A DNA stretch of 64,000 nucleotides from Schistocerca nitens (taxonomy: Eukaryota > Arthropoda > Insecta > Orthoptera > Acrididae): NCBI RefSeq assembly GCF_023898315.1, contig NC_064623.1:17001140-17065139 (forward strand), given 5' to 3'. The notes below the pieces were generated by a model. That model was not told where the DNA came from. It worked only from the letters and a program-made list of their open reading frames with translations, and made no database searches. The position numbers and the translations under genes are program-made. Within the stretch, counting starts at the first letter, position 1. Each line of letters begins with the position of its first letter. Positions 22,514 through 33,192 of this stretch are shown one piece after another.

Positions 22514-24315
22514 CATAGAGTAAGTATCTCTGGAGTTAGCATTCACATGCGCAGAACAGATTTTGTGTTGTCAAAATACATTGCCGCCCTGGTCACGTGT
22601 TCTCAGGACGTCGTGTGTTTGTCCGTATAGCGCCCTGTACATTTCGAATGTCACTACATACCTACTACAGACGGATTCTTTTCGTACGTGTCGTGGATTA
22701 TTTATATATGTTGCGCAGACATTTTAACAGTATCCATTTGATACCGGGAATAAACCAGCTACGTAACTTTTAAGGGCAAGTGACATTGCATTCTGCTTCT
22801 TTGCGATAGGTGTCACAGTTCAGATGCACTCGATTTTTGGTAGTTTTCGGTATGATACGGTACTTTATAGTATTACAGAGCCTGACGTACATTTTTGCAG
22901 TGATAGTCTTGCAAAACGACTTGACAGTACGCTAGTACTTTTGCAAGTGTCCGAAAAACACCGAATTTGCCACACATTAGTGATTGTATCCCTGCTAATT
23001 CGTCCATACTTTGAAGTGATTATTTAACGCATTTTACGTACTTGCTCCCAGTTTATTAAATAAATAGTAGACTGAGTAAGAAGGGGGGAAAAAGGCGATC
23101 GGAGAATAAATGTACTGTAAAGCAAATGCAGTTGGTCATGTAACAGTCAACCCATATAACACCATTAAGGGAAGTGGAAAGTGACACAAATGAAAGAGTT
23201 TGGGGACATGTTTACTAATATTTTACGCTCATCTTTTTTGCACTATTGTCATCACAGTTTGTCAAAGTTTCTGAGTGTAAAGATGAAACAGACCCTTCAG
23301 TGTACAAACCTATGCCAAATAATGCAGAATGAAACACATTTCTCAGTGAAATAAAGTAGCAAATATGATAAAAAAGTTATATATACGAACGTGACAAATT
23401 TCGTTTTACAGATGGTTTTCGTGTGGGTACTTTTGGTAGTAGGTGCTGTGGAAAATTAAATATAGTTGGTATAGCATCTACCTTCAGCCACACACATCCT
23501 AATTTTTCTCTGTCTAGACATTCCTCTTCAAAGTGTTTTGAACATACTTTGGAATGTTTTGTGGGGACAAAATACTCCTCCTTGTTTTCTGGAGCCACAT
23601 CTTTACTCGTTGTTCATCCTTCGGGAAACTGAAGTATAATCACACATAATCATTCTCCATGTTCTAGACACACTTAACATGGTCTCGTACTGTAACTTTA
23701 CAGTAAACAAAAAGGTTTGGACACACATATTATACGAAGACAATTAGACTCCCACTGTATTGAATTTATCTGTCTCCAGTCTTTCAAATCTATATACATA
23801 ATCGACAAGTCACTAATAAATGCATGGAGGATACTATTTGCTGAAAACAACTAACCATTCCCTTTCCTGTTCCACTAGCAAATTTACGAGAGGAAGCGAT
23901 TGTTTGTAAGCTTTTGTACGAGCCGTAATATCTATTATATAGTCATAAAATCGTAGAAAAATAAGTCTACAGAATCAAGCCCTAATTATAATGCGTCTCT
24001 AAATTTTTAAACATATACAGTGTGTCTTACTAATATGATAACTATAATTAGAGCTACATGGTATGTACCCATGAAAAGTTACTATCCCTCCTTTCACATA
24101 TTTTTCTTTGCATCCGTAGCAACAACAGTAATTCACCATCGCTGTTACACTATCAACAAACGGTGAAAACATAACAAAACTCTTGATATTATAAACTTCA
24201 AACTCTGCGGAAAGCACACACGCTCAGCGAAGTACCGAAAACACGTGACAATCCTGGTTTAATGTTGACAACATGCGCAGAACGCAATGCTCACTCCAGA
24301 GATATTTACTCTATG
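22514..24315 (-). mobile_element. P element, internally deleted, 1,802 bp
   Basis: Terminal inverted repeats of 30 bp lie at 22514-22543 and 24286-24315 (28 of 30 matching, both starting CATAGAGTAA). Exact 8-bp direct repeats CACACAGT flank them at 22506-22513 and 24316-24323. P elements have terminal repeats of about 31 bp and 8-bp target duplications, and carry a THAP domain at the N-terminus of the transposase; all three are seen here. A subterminal TGTTGTCAA motif is also inverted near both ends. The coding remnant reads on the minus strand from the right end. At 1.8 kb it lacks the room for the rest of the transposase, and I see no GTPase-like or catalytic core, so it is non-autonomous. 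Confidence 0.85.
23389..24139 (-). pseudogene. THAP-domain exons of a P-element transposase
   Basis: Exon 1 (24139-24069) starts MVNYCCCYGCKEKYVKGG, with the first Cys pair of the C2CH zinc finger. It ends at a GG/GTACAT donor in phase 2. Exon 2 starts at 23628 after ACTTCAG and continues in the matching phase with FPKDEQRVKMWL, holding the conserved Pro and Trp. The second half reads VPTKHSKVCSKHFEEECL and DAIPTIFNFP, giving the Cys-His pair and the AVPTIF box, but in another frame: one small indel lies between about 23600 and 23575. The 440-bp intron and matched phases support a genuine gene structure. The frameshift means it is not functional unless the indel is an assembly error. Confidence 0.8.
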
Positions 24316-24323
24316 CACACAGT

Positions 24324-25581
24324 CCTCAAATATACATCTTTGGTTACTTATTCCAGAGAGATGCGTCCGTAGCGCGGAACGTCCAATTCTCGCAGGCAGT
24401 TTTACCTACTCTCGGGATTAATAATTCGCCGCACCTCAGTCAGTTATTTACCATTTACAAACCATTATATTCGGGAAAGGATTCCTGAGAAGTATCCTTG
24501 GAAAACCTGGAACAAATTTAATTTAATCTTATGTCCCACCCAGTAACTTACAAAATTTAGTTAAAAGTTTAAATAACAGATCCGACATTGTCTTTATATA
24601 GGGTGTTCTAGCATTGGTGGAGACGGGTAAATGTGAAGATGTTTTGGTAGCGACGTCAGCACGACGTCTGATGGAAGTTGCAGGACAGGTGTATATAGAG
24701 ACGGAGAATCGCCGTCTTGCTAGTGTGTGTGGGATGGTAGGGATGATCAGGAACAGGGCTGATCCTCGCGTAGGAGAACGGCTGCATCATACCCTCATAA
24801 GGCCATTCACAGGGCAGTGATGTGTGAACATGTAACATACCCTGGAACAAGCATAGTGCTAATCATTACTGATGGCAAAGCGCTGTGAGAGAACGGGTAG
24901 TACAGAGACTCTTCATTCTCACGCTACTGGTCTGAATTTAGTGATTCGGAAGAAGTAATAAACATTTTATTACTCAATATTCGGGTAAATTTTCGCCACA
25001 ATTATCTATTCCTTTCTCCTTTATACATTTGTTTATTAATATCAGAGTACCATGTCCACACTTGTTGTCCTTGGTAAACTCTGGTGATAATTCCCTTTCG
25101 TGACTTCACCTTTTTCTTCAATGAAGCACAAAATCGTTTTCGAATATGATGCGCATGAGTATATCCTTGCTTATTAGCACACACATAACCACTCATGTGT
25201 CTCATCACTAGTTTCTTTTTATGACACTTCATCATCACGTGGTCATAATTTATTTTGTAGCTGGAAACACACAACATCTCACGTGAAGTTCGTTGCTGTT
25301 CACGAAATCCATCAGTACTCTGCACTTCTGTCAGTCTTTGAAATTACCTTTAACCTTTACTGAATATAATTACGAATTTATCTATTCCCCCAGATCCACA
25401 CAAATTCAGCCCAGTCGTTTCTCTTCATATAATTACGGTTTAATACCGAACACCCCACAAGGATCACACATAATCCTCTCAATCTGGTTTGACATTGTCC
25501 TTCCAAATACTTTTGTTGGTAATCTATCTCAATAAAATTTCCTGAAATTCCACCCAGTGAATCGACTTGTTTCATTGCTTC

Positions 25582-25582
<1 letters not shown>
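24324..25582. other. Unassigned AT-rich intron sequence
   Basis: No gene recognised. Scattered open frames lack coding character. A purine-rich segment at 24600-24810 starting TATAGGGTGTTCTAGC could be the start of an unknown repeat, but I see no second end. Confidence 0.3.

Positions 25583-25635
<53 letters not shown>
25583..25635. repeat. (TA)n microsatellite
   Basis: About 26 uninterrupted TA dinucleotides. Confidence 0.95.
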
Positions 25636-25638
<3 letters not shown>

Positions 25639-25819
25639 TTTAGCATGAATATTCCCATGCACATATCATTAACAATTACATGAAAACTGATTAAGATTAC
25701 CAATATAACTATATTTTTTACTGAAATTAAAAGAAAACATCATAATTACTTTTCATTAAGAACATACAAACTCACTTCACTGAAAGAAAACATATATTTA
25801 CATAATTATTATAATTAAC

Positions 25820-26010
25820 ATATTGAAAGATACGCCTCAGTCGCGAGAATTTTCTAGTCTTTACCCAGGTTTCGGCTACAATAATTTAGCGTCCTTCCGA
25901 AGCATAAAATTACTGTAACATGCTCCTGAAGAAGTCTAGATTATTCTAGCCGAAATCTGGGTAAAGACCAGAAAATTCTCGCAACTGAGGCCGATCTTTC
26001 AGTATATTAG
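25820..26010. repeat. Hairpin repeat with hammerhead-like core
   Basis: Arms of about 65 bp are inverted: TTGAAAGATACGCCTCAGTC at the left and the complement GACTGAGGCCGATCTTTCA-like sequence at the right. The right arm has CTGAAGA at 25926-25932, a CTAGA/TTCTAG stem, and GAAAT at 25952-25956. It has the same layout as the unit at 9038-9359 with unrelated arm sequence. 25636-25819 and 26011-26269 hold nothing I recognise. Confidence 0.6.
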
Positions 26011-26269
26011 TCTATCACAGTTGCTGATGGGGCTGCAACATGCTAAAAATTCTTAGATATCATTATAATTCATCTGTTATGGATCCCTGTCGACCCATCA
26101 TAACCTTATCTGAAATTATGAAAAAATTACTTATATTACTGTTAGGAAAATTCCTTTTCTTGTATTTTTTCATTCCATCAGGAATGAAACTTTTTAAAAT
26201 CGTGATGAGAATATAATTCCTTTATATTTCTGGTCTCAGGGTGTCCTAAGACATATGCTCCTGGATTTA

Positions 26270-26530
26270 GTATCCTAATCACTTCAAATTGTCCTTCGTA
26301 CATCAGTTAAGCTTGATGGTCACAATACACAGTGGTTCTTGCTCCATATAAATAATAATTAAACTCTTTGAATGCCCCCAACTACTGCAAGAGCCTCTTG
26401 TTCCGTGATAGTATACGATCTCTCACAACTTGGCAGTGTCCTACTAGCGAAAGCTACTGGGCAAAAGGTGGGCTTACCATCTATGTTCCGAGTTTGGAAC
26501 AAACAAATGCCCAAACCAACAGATGGTGGG
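26270..26530 (-). mobile_element. Ty3/gypsy pol remnant, RNase H region (fossil)
   Basis: A short minus-strand stretch resembles the RNase H part of gypsy-type pol (TITEQEALAVV, YLYGARTTVYCDHQA). It is an isolated, broken and old fragment without LTRs nearby, and the Tc1 at 26535 begins at its edge. Confidence 0.6.
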
Positions 26531-26534
26531 CGGC

Positions 26535-27649
26535 GCTGCGGCGGACAACGTCTCTATGAAACAAGTCTCTGGCGCAGCTGTTAGATCGGTTATTGCTATC
26601 AACACTTAAGTTAGTTTGAACGAGGCGTTGTAGTCGGCGCATGAGCGATGGGACACTGCATCTCCGACGTAGCAATGAAGTGGTTTTTTTTTCGCTTCGA
26701 CCATTTCACGTGCGTACCGTGAATATCAGGAATCCGGTAAAACATCAAAACTCCGATATCGTTGCGGCCAGAAAAAGATCCTGCAAGAAGTGTGGACCAA
26801 CGACGAATGAAGAGAATCGTTCAACGTGACAGGAGTGCAACTCTTCCGAAAATTGCTGCAGATTTCAATGCTGGGCCATCAACAAGTGTCAGCGTGCAAA
26901 CCATTCAACGAAACATCGTCGATATGGGCTTTCGGAGCCGAAGGCCCACTCATGTACCCTTGATGACTGCACGACACAAAGCCTTATGCCTCGCCTGGAC
27001 CTGTCAACGCTGCCATTGGACTGTTGATGACTGGAAACGTGTTGCCTGGTCGGATGAGCCTCGTTTCAAATTGTATCGAGCGGATGGACGTATACGGGTA
27101 TGGAGACAACCTCATGAATCCATGGACTCTGCTCGTCAGCAGGGGACTGTTCAAGCTGGTGGAGGCTCTGTAGTGGCGTGGGGCGCTTGCAGTTGGAGTG
27201 ATATGGGACTGCTGATTCGTCTAGATACGACTGTGATGGGTAACACGTATGTAAGCATCCTGTCTGACCTGCATCCATTCACGTCCACAGTGCCTGCGGA
27301 AGGACTTGGGCAATTCCAGCAAGATAATGCGACCCAGAATTGCTACAAAGTGGCTTCAGGAACACTCTTCTAAGTTTAAACACTTCCTCTGGCCACAAAA
27401 CTCCTCAGACATGAACATTATTGAGCATATCTGGAATGCCTTGCAAAGTGCTGTTCTGAAGAGATCTCCACCCCATCGTACTCTTACGGATTTATGGACA
27501 GCCCTGCAGGATTCATGGTGTCAGTTCCCTCCAGCACTACTTGAGACATTAGTCGAGTCCATGCCACATCGTGTTACGGCACTTCTGCGTGCTGGCGGGG
27601 ACCCTACTCGATATTAGGCAAGTGTACCAGTTTATTTGGCTCCTCAGTG
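26535..27649 (+). mobile_element. Tc1-like transposon, 5' truncated, family B
   Basis: The right end ...GGCTCCTCAGTG is followed by TA at 27650-27651; the left terminal repeat is missing. The transposase reads from about 26760, with RRMKRIVQRDRSATLPKIAA (helix-turn-helix), VAWSDEPRFKLY (first Asp) and GQFQQDNATQN (second Asp). A frameshift at about 27330 moves the rest (HFLWPQNSSDMNIIEHIWNA, then GDPTRY-stop at 27617) to another frame. It is closely related to 28976-30155, 33193-34376 and 51006-51421. Confidence 0.85.
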
Positions 27650-27651
27650 TA

Positions 27652-28394
27652 CTTCCATAACATGCCTTGGCTTGTAGAACTTTGTTTAGGGCGTAGCTTG
27701 TTGATTCTCCTTTCCATATGAGAAAAATCTGTCTTTGTCAGATCTTCCTATCATGTAGTTGAGACTTTGCTGTGAAAATAAGAACAAATATTCATTGCTA
27801 TTACATCTAATACGTTTGTCCATAAGACCAAACACCATCTTATTCACTGTCTCTTACAGGTGTATGTATTTCCTTCTGGTCACTACAATCAACTCCTGAT
27901 GTACATTCGTTGGTGAATAATGCTGTTTCTACGACTTTCGTCTATAGTGGTGGCAGGGACCTAGCAACATCACACATTCGTTCTTTTTGGACACGCAACG
28001 TACAGCTGTCAAATAGTCTTTCAGATGAAAATGATGATTATAAAAGTTCTCAGATCTTGGAATCCTTCAGTTTGAGTAGATTTTCCTTTTTGTCTATTTA
28101 AGCTATCTGTCACTGGGCAGACGGAATTTTCGTTATATTGCTCCCTTTTGGCAGTTATTTACTCCACCGATAAGAAAGTCAGCAATTTCGTGATATCTAT
28201 CATCTACTCCTTCACTAAAAGTTTCACTTTGGACTCTAGAAGGCATGCATTCATCATCCTGATGACCATCAGTGTTTGAATCTCTGCTGTCTTCTTGATA
28301 AAACAGAGTTTCAGTTTCAAGCCATTCAGTAATAGGTAATTTAATGTTTTGATAACTTGTGTTGACTTCAGATGCTCTTTTGTCTTTACAGGTA
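27652..28394. other. Unassigned AT-rich stretch
   Basis: No confident identity. It might be an older retroelement split by the Tc1 at its left, but I found no motif to support that. Confidence 0.25.
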
Positions 28395-28905
28395 GAGGGC
28401 TATGTGATTAGGTTCTAAGTAAGGAGTACTAGTATCTTCAGTAAATTGTTTGGCAAGGAATAAAACATACACACGGCCTTTAACGAAACCCCAGAGAAAG
28501 AAATCCAATGGTGTCAAGTTTGGGGAGCGAGGTGGCCGTGCAATTGGGCTTTCACGGCCAGTCCACCAACTGCAGATGCGATTGTCCAGTAAGCCTCGAA
28601 CTCCTGTGAGGAAATGAAATGGTGCATCGGCTTGCTGGTGGTAAACCGTCCCACCACGGTCATCTTCATCGATCTGTGGAATTAGGACGTTTTGAAGCAT
28701 ATCCAAATAAACAATACTAGTGAAAGCAGCCATTTTAATGGTGCACTACGCTGGGGGTCGTAGTGGCGGAATGGGGTACTGACGCACTACGTGAATCGTA
28801 CTTGAGGTTGTTTATTACAAAATGACACATCTACCGATTCTGTAAGTTATGTGAATAAATTAATATGTCTCTAAAAACGTGTAAGTTCCTTTTTGACTCA
28901 CCCTG
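28395..28905 (-). mobile_element. Mariner-like 3'/5' end fragment
   Basis: The right end TTTTTGACTCACCCTG is followed by TATA, the end type of the long-TIR mariner-like family. Minus-strand reading from 28733 gives YLDMLQNVLIPQIDED and RSPNLTPLDFFLWGFVKGRV, a transposase C-terminal block with the third catalytic Asp region. The element is truncated on the left at about 28395. Confidence 0.75.
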
Positions 28906-28975
28906 TATAAACGAAGTATCGAAAAAGCGGCTGTTCGCTATGGTGTCTAAAAGACTTTTGTTATGCGTTATACTA

Positions 28976-30155
28976 CACTGAAGGGGCAAAGAAACTGGTA
29001 CAACCATGCGTTTTCAAATACAGAGATATGTAAACTGCAGAATATGGCGTTGCGGTCGGCAACGCCTATATAAGACAAGTGCCTGGCGCAGTTGTTAGAT
29101 CAGTTACCGGCTGCTACAATGGCAGGTTATCAAGATATAAGTGAGCATGAGCAATGGAACACAGCAAATACAAGGTAGTGATGAAGAGGGGATTTTCCCG
29201 TACGACCATTTCACGAGAGTACCATAAATATCAGGAATCTGGTAAAACATCAAACCTCGCCGGGACCAGTTAAAGGTTCTGCAAGAACGGGATCAACGAC
29301 GACTGAAGAGAACCATTCAGCGTGACAGAAGTGTAACCTTTCCGCAAATTGCTGTAGATTTAAATACTGGGCCATCAACAAGTGTCAGTGTGCGAACCAT
29401 TCAAACGAAACATCATCAATATGGGCTTTCGGAGCCGAAAGCCCACTCGTGCACACTTTATGACTGCATGACACGTAGCTTTACCCATCGCCTGTGCGAC
29501 ATTGGAGTTGTGATGACTGGAAACATGTTGGCTGGTCAGACGAATCTCGTTTCAAATTGTATCGAGTGGATTGACGTGTACGGGTATGGAGATAACCTCA
29601 TGAATCCATGGCTCCTGTATATCAACAGGGGACTGTTCAAGCTGGTGGAGGCTCTGTAATGGTATGGGCCATGAGCAGTTGGAGAGATATGGGACCCCTG
29701 ATACGTCTAGATACGACTCTGGCAGGTGACACGTACGTAAGCATCCTGTCTCATCACCTGCATCCATTCATGTCCATCGTGCATTCCGATGGACTAGGGC
29801 AATTCCAGCAGGACAATGCGATGCCCCACTCGTCCAATATTGCTACAGAGTGGCTCCAGGAACACTCTTCTAAGCTGAAACACTTCCTCTGGCCACCAAA
29901 CTCCCCAGACCTGAACATTATTGATCATATCTGGGATGCCTAGCAATGTGCTGTCCATAAGAGATCTCCACCCTCTTGTACCCTTACGAATTTATGGACA
30001 GCCCTGCAGGATTCACGGTGCCAATTCCCTCCAGCACTACTCGAGACAGTAGTCGAGTCCACGCCGAGTGGTGCTGCGGTACGAGTACTTCTGCGTGCCT
30101 GCGGGGGCCCTACACGGTATTAGGCAGGTGTACCAGTTTCTTTGGTTCTTGAGTG
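28976..30155 (+). mobile_element. Tc1-like transposon, both ends present, family B
   Basis: It is 1,180 bp, flanked by TA at 28974-28975 and 30156-30157. Ends are CACTGAAGGGGCAAAGAAAC (left) and CACTCAAGAACCAAAGAAAC (right, complement). Transposase blocks include GQFQQDNAMPHSS and HFLWPPNSPDLNIIDHIWDA, where the catalytic Glu position is Asp. TAG follows at 29941. I count about 36 residues between the second Asp and that position. Several stops and frameshifts in the N-terminal half make it inactive. It ends only 69 bp before the ankyrin exon. Confidence 0.88.
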
Positions 30156-30224
30156 TATTATGCTTGTTTTGCTTTTGTTGATGTTCATCTACTATTCGCT
30201 CTAAAAACTTAATACGTTTTACAG

Positions 30225-31268
30225 GTGGCGATGCTCGTGTTACATAAAATGCAGTTCGAACTGCACAGGGGCTCCAGTGGAAGTGGTCAATTGGACGAGT
30301 GTGGGCAGACGCCTCTTCACGAAGCGGGGCTCGGCAGCACTTTGTCCCAGCAGGTGACGAAAGCAGACGACGGTGTCAACCGCCGCGACGAATTCGGCGA
30401 GACGATGCTGCACAAGGCAGCAGCCAGAGAGGACGGCCGACGCGTGCGACAGCTGATCGAGACTGGCGCCGACGTCCACGCACGGACCAGCCACGGTTTT
30501 ACTGCGATGCATCTAACTGGCAGTGCCGACTGCATAAAATGGCTACTCCGCGCAGGCGCTGGCGTTAACGTCCGAGACGAGACAGGTAGGACGCCACTGC
30601 ACTATGCGGCTCTGAGGGGCGTCACCCAGGGTGTGAAGCTGCTGTTGGCCGCCGGTGCAGACGCGCTCGTGGAGGACTCGCGAGGTGAGACATCGCTGCA
30701 CGCCGCGGTCGCGGCGGGGAATGCCGAGTGCGTCAGGCTGCTGGCCTCCGCGGCTGGGAACCTCGATACGGCAGACGGTAACGGTCTCACGGCACTGCAC
30801 CACGCCGCAAAGAACGGCGACGTGGAAAGTGTGAAGCACCTGCTGCGTGCCGGCGCCCACAGCAGCCCGGCGAATGACGTCCTGGGCACACCCCTGCACT
30901 TGGCAGCACTGGCGGGTCACGCCGAGTGTGCGAGGCTGCTGCTGCAGGCGGAGGCGGACCCGGCGGCGAGGAATGCCGCCGGCAACACCGCGCTGCAGTT
31001 CGCCATAGCTAGCGGCAACACCGACTGTGTGCGGCACCTCCTGAAAGCGGGCACCGACATCCAGCAGAGGGACCAGTTCGGCAACACGCCGCTGCACTGC
31101 GCGGCACTAGCGGGCACCGCGGACTGCGTGAGGCTGCTGTTGGAGGAGGGAGCCGACGTGCGCGAATGCAACAACGACGGTCGAACTGCTGTGCAGTGCG
31201 CCGCGCTGGGGGCGAAGGACGAGATCGTGATGCTTCTGCTGGACGCCGGCGCAGACTTCGGGGACTGA
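30225..31268 (+). CDS. Ankyrin-repeat terminal exon of the NACHT-ankyrin gene
   Basis: The exon follows an acceptor CGTTTTACAG (AG at 30223-30224) and is open for 347 codons to a TGA at 31266-31268. Frame entry is phase 0, matching the phase-0 donor at 6078. About ten ankyrin repeats fill it, each about 33 residues with the TPLHxAA and LLxxGAD motifs; examples are GRTPLHYAALRG, GNTPLHCAALAG and VRLLLEEGADV. The last repeat ends LLLDAGADFGD, at the stop. Ankyrin arrays bind protein partners, here presumably the sensing end of the NACHT protein. GC content is far above the surrounding DNA and no lesion is visible. No AATAAA was found in the next 200 bases. It could instead be a separate ankyrin gene, but the matched splice phase and strand favour one gene. 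Confidence 0.85.
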   Translation: MAMLVLHKMQFELHRGSSGSGQLDECGQTPLHEAGLGSTLSQQVTKADDGVNRRDEFGETMLHKAAAREDGRRVRQLIETGADVHARTSHGFTAMHLTGSADCIKWLLRAGAGVNVRDETGRTPLHYAALRGVTQGVKLLLAAGADALVEDSRGETSLHAAVAAGNAECVRLLASAAGNLDTADGNGLTALHHAAKNGDVESVKHLLRAGAHSSPANDVLGTPLHLAALAGHAECARLLLQAEADPAARNAAGNTALQFAIASGNTDCVRHLLKAGTDIQQRDQFGNTPLHCAALAGTADCVRLLLEEGADVRECNNDGRTAVQCAALGAKDEIVMLLLDAGADFGD

Positions 31269-31603
31269 CACGCGCCGCTCCCGGCAGCAGGCCTGTGCAG
31301 TCTGCGACAGATGTCGAACGAGTGAATGAACGTAGTCACACAAGACTCTATACTCGTCTTAGCCCAGTAATTAGCCATGCTTCCTTAAGGAATGGCCAGT
31401 TACGGTTAAACTACTTAGTAGCAAAATCGCTTTACAAAATATGGAGAAAACGATAATGTAGACAATTTTAGACCTATTTGTAGCCGCACGGGATTAGCCG
31501 TGCAGTCTAAGGTGCTGCAGTCGTGGACTGTGCGTCTGGTCCCAGCGGAGGTTTGAGTCCTTCCTCGGGCGTGGGTGTGTGTGTTTGTCCTTAGGATAAT
31601 ATA

Positions 31604-33025
31604 CACTCCTGGAAATTGAAATAAGAACACCGTGAATTCATTGTCCCAGGAAGGGGAAACTTTATTGACACATTCCTGGGGTCAGATACATCACATGATC
31701 ACACTGACAGAACCACAGGCACACAGACACAGGCAACAGAACATGCACAATGTCGGCACTAGTACAGTGTATATCCACCTATCGCAGCAATGCAGGCTGC
31801 TATTCTCCCATGGAGACGATCGTAGAGATGCTGGATGTAGTCCTGTGGAACGGCTTGCCATGCCATTTCCACCTGGCGCCTCAGTTGGACCAGCGTTCGC
31901 GCTGGACGTGCAGACCGCGTGAGACGACGCTACATCCAGTCCCAAACATGCTCAATGGGGGACAGATCCGGAGATCTTGCTGGCCAGGGTAGTTGACTTA
32001 CACCTTCTAGAGCACGTTGGGTGGCACGGGATACATGCGGACGTGCATTGTCCTGTTGGAACAGCAAGTTCCCTTGCCGGTCTAGGAATGGTAGAACGAT
32101 GGGTTCGATGACGGTTTGGATGTACCGTGCACTATTCAGTGTCCCCTCGACGATCACCTGTGGTGTACGGCCAGTGTAGGAGATCGCTCCCCACACCATG
32201 ATGCCGGGTGTTGGCCCTGTGTGCCTCGGTCGTATGCAGTCCTGATTGTGGCGCTCACCTGCACGGCGCCAAACACGCATACGACCATCATTGGCACCAA
32301 GGCAGAAGCGACTCTCATCGCTGAAGACGACACGTCTCCATTCGTCCCTCCATTCACGCCTGTCGCGACACCACTGGAGGCGGGCTGCCCGATGTTGGGG
32401 CGTGAGCGGAAGACGGCCTAACGGTGTGAGGGACCGTAGCCCAGCTTCATGGAGACGGTTGCGAATGGTCCTCGCCGATACCCCAGGAGCAACAGTGTCC
32501 CTAATTTGCTGGGAAGTGGCGGTGCGGTCCCCTACGGCACTGCGTAGGATCCTACGGTCTTGGCGTGCATCCGTGCGTCTCTGCGGTCCGGTCCCAGGTC
32601 GACGGGCACGTGCACCTTCCGCCGACCACTGGCGACAACATCGATGTACTGTGGAGACCTCACGCCCCACGTGTTGAGCAATTCGGCGGTACGTCCACCC
32701 GGCCTCCCGCATGCCCACTATACGCCCTCGCTCAAAGTCCGTCAACTGCACATACGGTTCACGTCCACGCTGTCGCGGCATGCTACCAGTGTTAAAGACT
32801 GCGATGGAGCTCCGTATGCCACGGCAAACTGGCTGACACTGACGGCGGCGGTGCACAAATGCTGCGCAGCTAGCGCCATTCGACGGCCAACACCGCGGTT
32901 CCTGGTGTGTCCGCTGTGCCGTGCGTGTGATCATTGCTTGTACAGCCCTCTCGCAGTGTCCGGAGCAAGTATGGTGGGTCTGACACACCGGTGTCAATGT
33001 GTTCTTTTTTCCATTTCCAGGAGTG
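31604..33025 (-). mobile_element. Tc1-like transposon family A, copy 1
   Basis: It is 1,422 bp, flanked by TA at 31602-31603 and 33026-33027, with ends CACTCCTGGAAATTGAAATA and, on the complement, CACTCCTGGAAATGGAAAAA. Copy 2 at 44128-45549 has exactly the same length and differs at few positions. The element is inserted into a SINE. Confidence 0.95.
31759..32781 (-). pseudogene. Tc1 family A transposase, one nonsense codon
   Basis: It is the same 340-residue frame as 44372-45394, starting MPRQRGREPYVQLTDFERG. Helix-turn-helix and the DDE blocks (VFSDESRFCLG, LFQQDNARPH, SPDLSPIEHVWDWM) are intact. At 31930-31932 the codon AAG of the other copy is TAG, cutting 57 residues after WDWM. The reading beyond it is open to the normal end. 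Confidence 0.93.
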
Positions 33026-33192
33026 TAGGTTAAGTAGTGTGTAAGCTGAGGGACTGATGACCTTAGCAGTTAAGTCCCATAAGATATCACACACATTTTA
33101 ACATTTTGAACCTATTAGTATACCATTGGCGTTTGCTGAAGTTACTGAAAAGACTGTGTATGAAAGGCTAATTGACCATTTCTTTTCATATA

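Larger units (their letters stand above)
6079..30224 (+). other. Inferred ~24.1-kb intron of the NACHT-ankyrin gene
   Basis: It is bounded by a GTAAGG donor at 6079 and a TTTTACAG acceptor ending at 30224. Both flanking exons are phase 0 and in ankyrin-type sequence, so splicing them keeps the frame. The interval is filled with transposable elements in both orientations. Additional small exons inside it cannot be excluded. Known large orthopteran introns make the length plausible. Confidence 0.65.
31483..33109 (+). mobile_element. tRNA-derived SINE split by a Tc1
   Basis: The SINE head (31483-31601) has the A-box region GGATTAGCCGTGCAGTCTAA and the B box GGTTTGAGTCC. Its second part (33028-33109) continues with GTTAAGTAGTGTGTAAGC and ends in the usual AAGTCCCATAAGATATCAC tail. 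ACCTATTTGTA (31472-31482) and ACCTATTAGTA (33110-33120) flank the whole as an 11-bp target duplication. The Tc1 sits at its TA. Confidence 0.85.

Noticed and set aside
25378-25662. A minus-strand open frame ending in alternating Ile-Tyr
   Set aside because: The Ile-Tyr run is the (TA)n microsatellite translated.
30543-31097. Several open frames antisense to the ankyrin exon
   Set aside because: They are mirrored readings of the ankyrin repeats and carry no independent coding signal.
32246-33033. Long plus-strand open frames opposite the Tc1 transposase
   Set aside because: They are antisense to the transposase and recur identically opposite the other copy (44066-45037).
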